A DNA stretch of 64,000 nt, taken from Vibrio rumoiensis. Lineage in GTDB: Bacteria > Pseudomonadota > Gammaproteobacteria > Enterobacterales > Vibrionaceae. The notes under the pieces are model-generated. The model was not told the DNA's origin. It worked only from the letters and a program-made list of their open reading frames with translations, and did not search any database. Shown here piece by piece: positions 61,811-64,000 of this stretch. The first letter of the stretch is position 1. Every line of letters begins with the position of its first letter. The DNA is taken from the NCBI RefSeq assembly GCF_002218045.2, contig NZ_AP018685.1, positions 2,170,001-2,234,000 on the forward strand, read 5' to 3'. A program made the translations under genes and the position numbers.

Positions 61811-64000
61811 TATGACTGCTGTTCAATCCATTGTTTTAAATAATCAATATCTTGTTGAAAATACTGATTCATCTTTTTAACCCAAGTTGACACATTGTCA
61901 CGCCAATCCGAAGCTTCTGGAGTTTGAGCGAGTTGTGCGAGTTCTTGGATTCTTCGTAATCCCACCGAGCCAGCCGCCCCTTTTATTTTATGGGCCTCAG
62001 AAACCAAGTTTTCATCATCTTGATTATTAAGATATTGATTCAACTGCTGCATATAATCAGGAATAGTTTGTTCAAACATCAACAAGCTGTCTAAAACGGA
62101 TTGCTTACCAACAATCTCAAGATAAGAAAGTAACATTTCAGTATCTATCACGGCTTCAAGATCTTCACTTTCACTCTTATTCTGCTCGGGATTTGAAACC
62201 GGTTTTGTAGATATATTAAGAGGTTGTTCACGACGATGAGACGAAGAAAACTTCGCGATAACCTGATGAATATCTTTAATCGATAACGGTTTGCTTATCG
62301 CGTCATCCATACCTTTTTCAATATATGTAGATTTACTTTTCATCACATTAGCTGTCAAGGCGACTAATGGTGGTAACTGAGAATACGTTCGTCTTAATTG
62401 CTGAGCAATATCAAAACCTGTCATATCCGGCAGTTGAATATCGAGAAAAACCAAATCGTATTGTTCAGGAATAAAGTTCGTTAATGCTTCTTCTCCTGTC
62501 ATCGCAACGTCAACAGTATGACCCAAGTTTTCTAATACTGAACGTGCAACCGTAATATTTAGCTCAATATCTTCGACCATAAAAATACGCAAACTTGGTT
62601 GCATATCGACATTGTTTAATGAGTCTTGCATTTGGGTAACGGGAACCCTAATCGACACAACGAAAGTACTGCCAAATCCTAACTCACTGGATACGGTAAT
62701 TTGGCCTCCCATGCGATGAGTAAATTCCTGTGATACCGCTAAACCAATTCCCGTACCAACAGCATGAAGGTTATCCTTACCTGATTTCACTTGATAATAC
62801 ATACCAAAAATATTATCGATTTCACTGTCAGGAATACCGATGCCCGTATCTTCAATTTCAAATTCAATATTGGCAAATTCACCGTCAATATCGGCACTGA
62901 CATTAACGGTTACCCCACCTTGTTTCGTGAATTTCATTGCGTTATTTAGCAGATTCCACAGAACTTGACGAAGGCGGGTCGCATCCACCAAAATGGCTGA
63001 CGGCAATTCAGTTAAGCGATCAAGCTCGAATGTTAACCCTTTTTGCTCTGCCATCAGACCGGAAATACTTTCTATATCGGTGATGAAACTTTGAAAATCT
63101 GTCGCAACCGGGAGCAGCTCTAGCTCACTTCGGTCAAACTTATCCAGATCAATCACATCGTTAAATATATGCCCTAACGTAATCGCACTGACATTGATAG
63201 TCTGCATATACTGACGTTGCTCTTGATCTAACTTAGAATCGAGTAACATTCGGCTTAAGCCGACAATGCCATTGAGTGGGGTTCTTAGCTCATGGCTTAT
63301 GGTTGAAATAAATTTAGTCTTATCCTGGCTCGCCTTTAACAACGCATCTTGATACGCTTTTCTCTCGGTAATATCACGACCAAAGCCAACGAGACCGATT
63401 AATTGCTTAGATTTGTTATAGAAAGGCAACTTACGAAACTCAAAGTACGCTTCTTTTCCATCGGGATATTGAAGGCATAAATCATAAGCCAATTCTCTAT
63501 TTTCTGAAAAAACAATTTTATCGGTTTCTTTTACTTGTTGATGCGTAGAGTCATCTTTATAAACATCATAGATCGATAGACCGACCAATTCAGATTCAGA
63601 CAAACCAACCAGCTCTTCGAACGCTTTATTACAACCAGAGAATATTCCCTCGGTATTTCGATAATAAATCAAATCGGGAGAAGCATCTAAAAATGAACGC
63701 ATCAATGCCGTACGTTCTGCTAATTCCATTTGAGTTCTTTCGCGCTGGTAAACTTCCCCTTCTAAATCTTGAATCGCCTCTAAACGGGCCTCTTCTGCTT
63801 TTTTTCTCTCGGCAATCTCTTGATTTAACTGTTGAATATTCGCTTGTAATTCAAGGTTCAATTGATGGTCTCGCTGACGCATATCTTTGAGTTTTTCGAC
63901 CATTTTACTTAAACGTTGACGTGATTCTTCCAGCTGCTCCACCACAACCGTCAAAAAATACACTGCCCAAGGGGTAATTAATAAACCAAAAAAAACCGAA
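61810..64000 (-). CDS. arcB: Anaerobic sensor histidine kinase ArcB (5' end outside window)
   Basis: Hybrid kinase sensing quinone redox state and driving ArcA. 729 residues are visible and the frame is open at base 64000. The last visible upstream codons read SVFFGLLITPWAVYFL, the second membrane helix of E. coli ArcB, so a GTG at 63963 is not the start and about 45-60 residues are missing. Domains: coiled-coil/linker, PAS (SFLDASPDLIYYRNTEG), H-box FISTISHELRTPLNG, G-box GTGIGLAVSQEF, receiver Asp in YDLVFLDIQLPDMTG, and HPt His in EAHKIKGAAGSVGLRRI. Confidence 0.97.
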   Translation of the reverse strand, partial: SVFFGLLITPWAVYFLTVVVEQLEESRQRLSKMVEKLKDMRQRDHQLNLELQANIQQLNQEIAERKKAEEARLEAIQDLEGEVYQRERTQMELAERTALMRSFLDASPDLIYYRNTEGIFSGCNKAFEELVGLSESELVGLSIYDVYKDDSTHQQVKETDKIVFSENRELAYDLCLQYPDGKEAYFEFRKLPFYNKSKQLIGLVGFGRDITERKAYQDALLKASQDKTKFISTISHELRTPLNGIVGLSRMLLDSKLDQEQRQYMQTINVSAITLGHIFNDVIDLDKFDRSELELLPVATDFQSFITDIESISGLMAEQKGLTFELDRLTELPSAILVDATRLRQVLWNLLNNAMKFTKQGGVTVNVSADIDGEFANIEFEIEDTGIGIPDSEIDNIFGMYYQVKSGKDNLHAVGTGIGLAVSQEFTHRMGGQITVSSELGFGSTFVVSIRVPVTQMQDSLNNVDMQPSLRIFMVEDIELNITVARSVLENLGHTVDVAMTGEEALTNFIPEQYDLVFLDIQLPDMTGFDIAQQLRRTYSQLPPLVALTANVMKSKSTYIEKGMDDAISKPLSIKDIHQVIAKFSSSHRREQPLNISTKPVSNPEQNKSESEDLEAVIDTEMLLSYLEIVGKQSVLDSLLMFEQTIPDYMQQLNQYLNNQDDENLVSEAHKIKGAAGSVGLRRIQELAQLAQTPEASDWRDNVSTWVKKMNQYFQQDIDYLKQWIEQQS

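Overview
The window is a stretch of the main chromosome of a Vibrio species (Vibrionaceae). The evidence is the core gene order plus lineage-typical genes: hlyU next to nhaR, vpsR next to lysS, a DUF3545 protein, and arcA/arcB, grcA and thrABC of gammaproteobacterial type. No tRNA, rRNA or CRISPR array was seen.

Bases 1 to about 17,600 are an accessory copper/silver resistance island, nearly all on the minus strand. From right to left it holds: a 5'-truncated TnsE-like gene of a Tn7-like transposon next to a broken IS3 element; a copA operon (a 37-aa Cys-Cys membrane peptide, a MerR regulator, the Cu(I) P-type ATPase CopA, and a 24-aa membrane peptide) behind a MerR-type operator; a pair of small His/Met-rich proteins behind a CusR box; and a cus cluster (DUF3316-like protein, nonsense-mutated PII-like gene, cusR, cusS, two paralogous Cys/His-rich secreted proteins split by an IS630 element, then cusC, cusB and cusA, the last running off the left edge). 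Two near-identical promoters, each with a CusR box exactly 35 bp from a shared TAAACTGAGT element, tie the cus cluster to the small metal-binding proteins. My reading is that the island is the cargo of a decayed Tn7-like element.

Bases 17,585-18,350 are non-coding and carry three imperfect palindromic repeats. From 18,351 onward the core chromosome runs: murJ-ribF-ileS-lspA-fkpB-ispH; rpsT; nhaR-hlyU; lgt-thyA; rppH-ptsP; a 600-bp gap rich in DnaA boxes and GATC sites; mutH; tas; a DUF1127 protein with an unannotated 42-aa ORF; vpsR interrupted by an IS30 element; lysS-prfB-recJ-yqfB-dsbC-xerD with fldB divergent; brnQ; trmN6; srmB; yaaA; a sodium:alanine symporter; a DUF3545 protein; a hemerythrin; ung; grcA; thrLABC with a complete attenuator; and arcA convergent with arcB, which runs off the right edge.

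The most informative observations are: (1) vpsR, the biofilm-matrix activator, is split by a clean IS30 insertion whose 2-bp target duplication lets a 443-codon frame be rebuilt exactly; (2) the PII-like gene of the cus cluster has a single TAA at codon 35 in an otherwise intact frame; (3) two very small membrane peptides sit in the copA operon; (4) duplicated CusR-box promoters have identical geometry; (5) DnaA boxes and GATC sites cluster upstream of mutH; (6) the TnsE-like remnant suggests how the copper island arrived.
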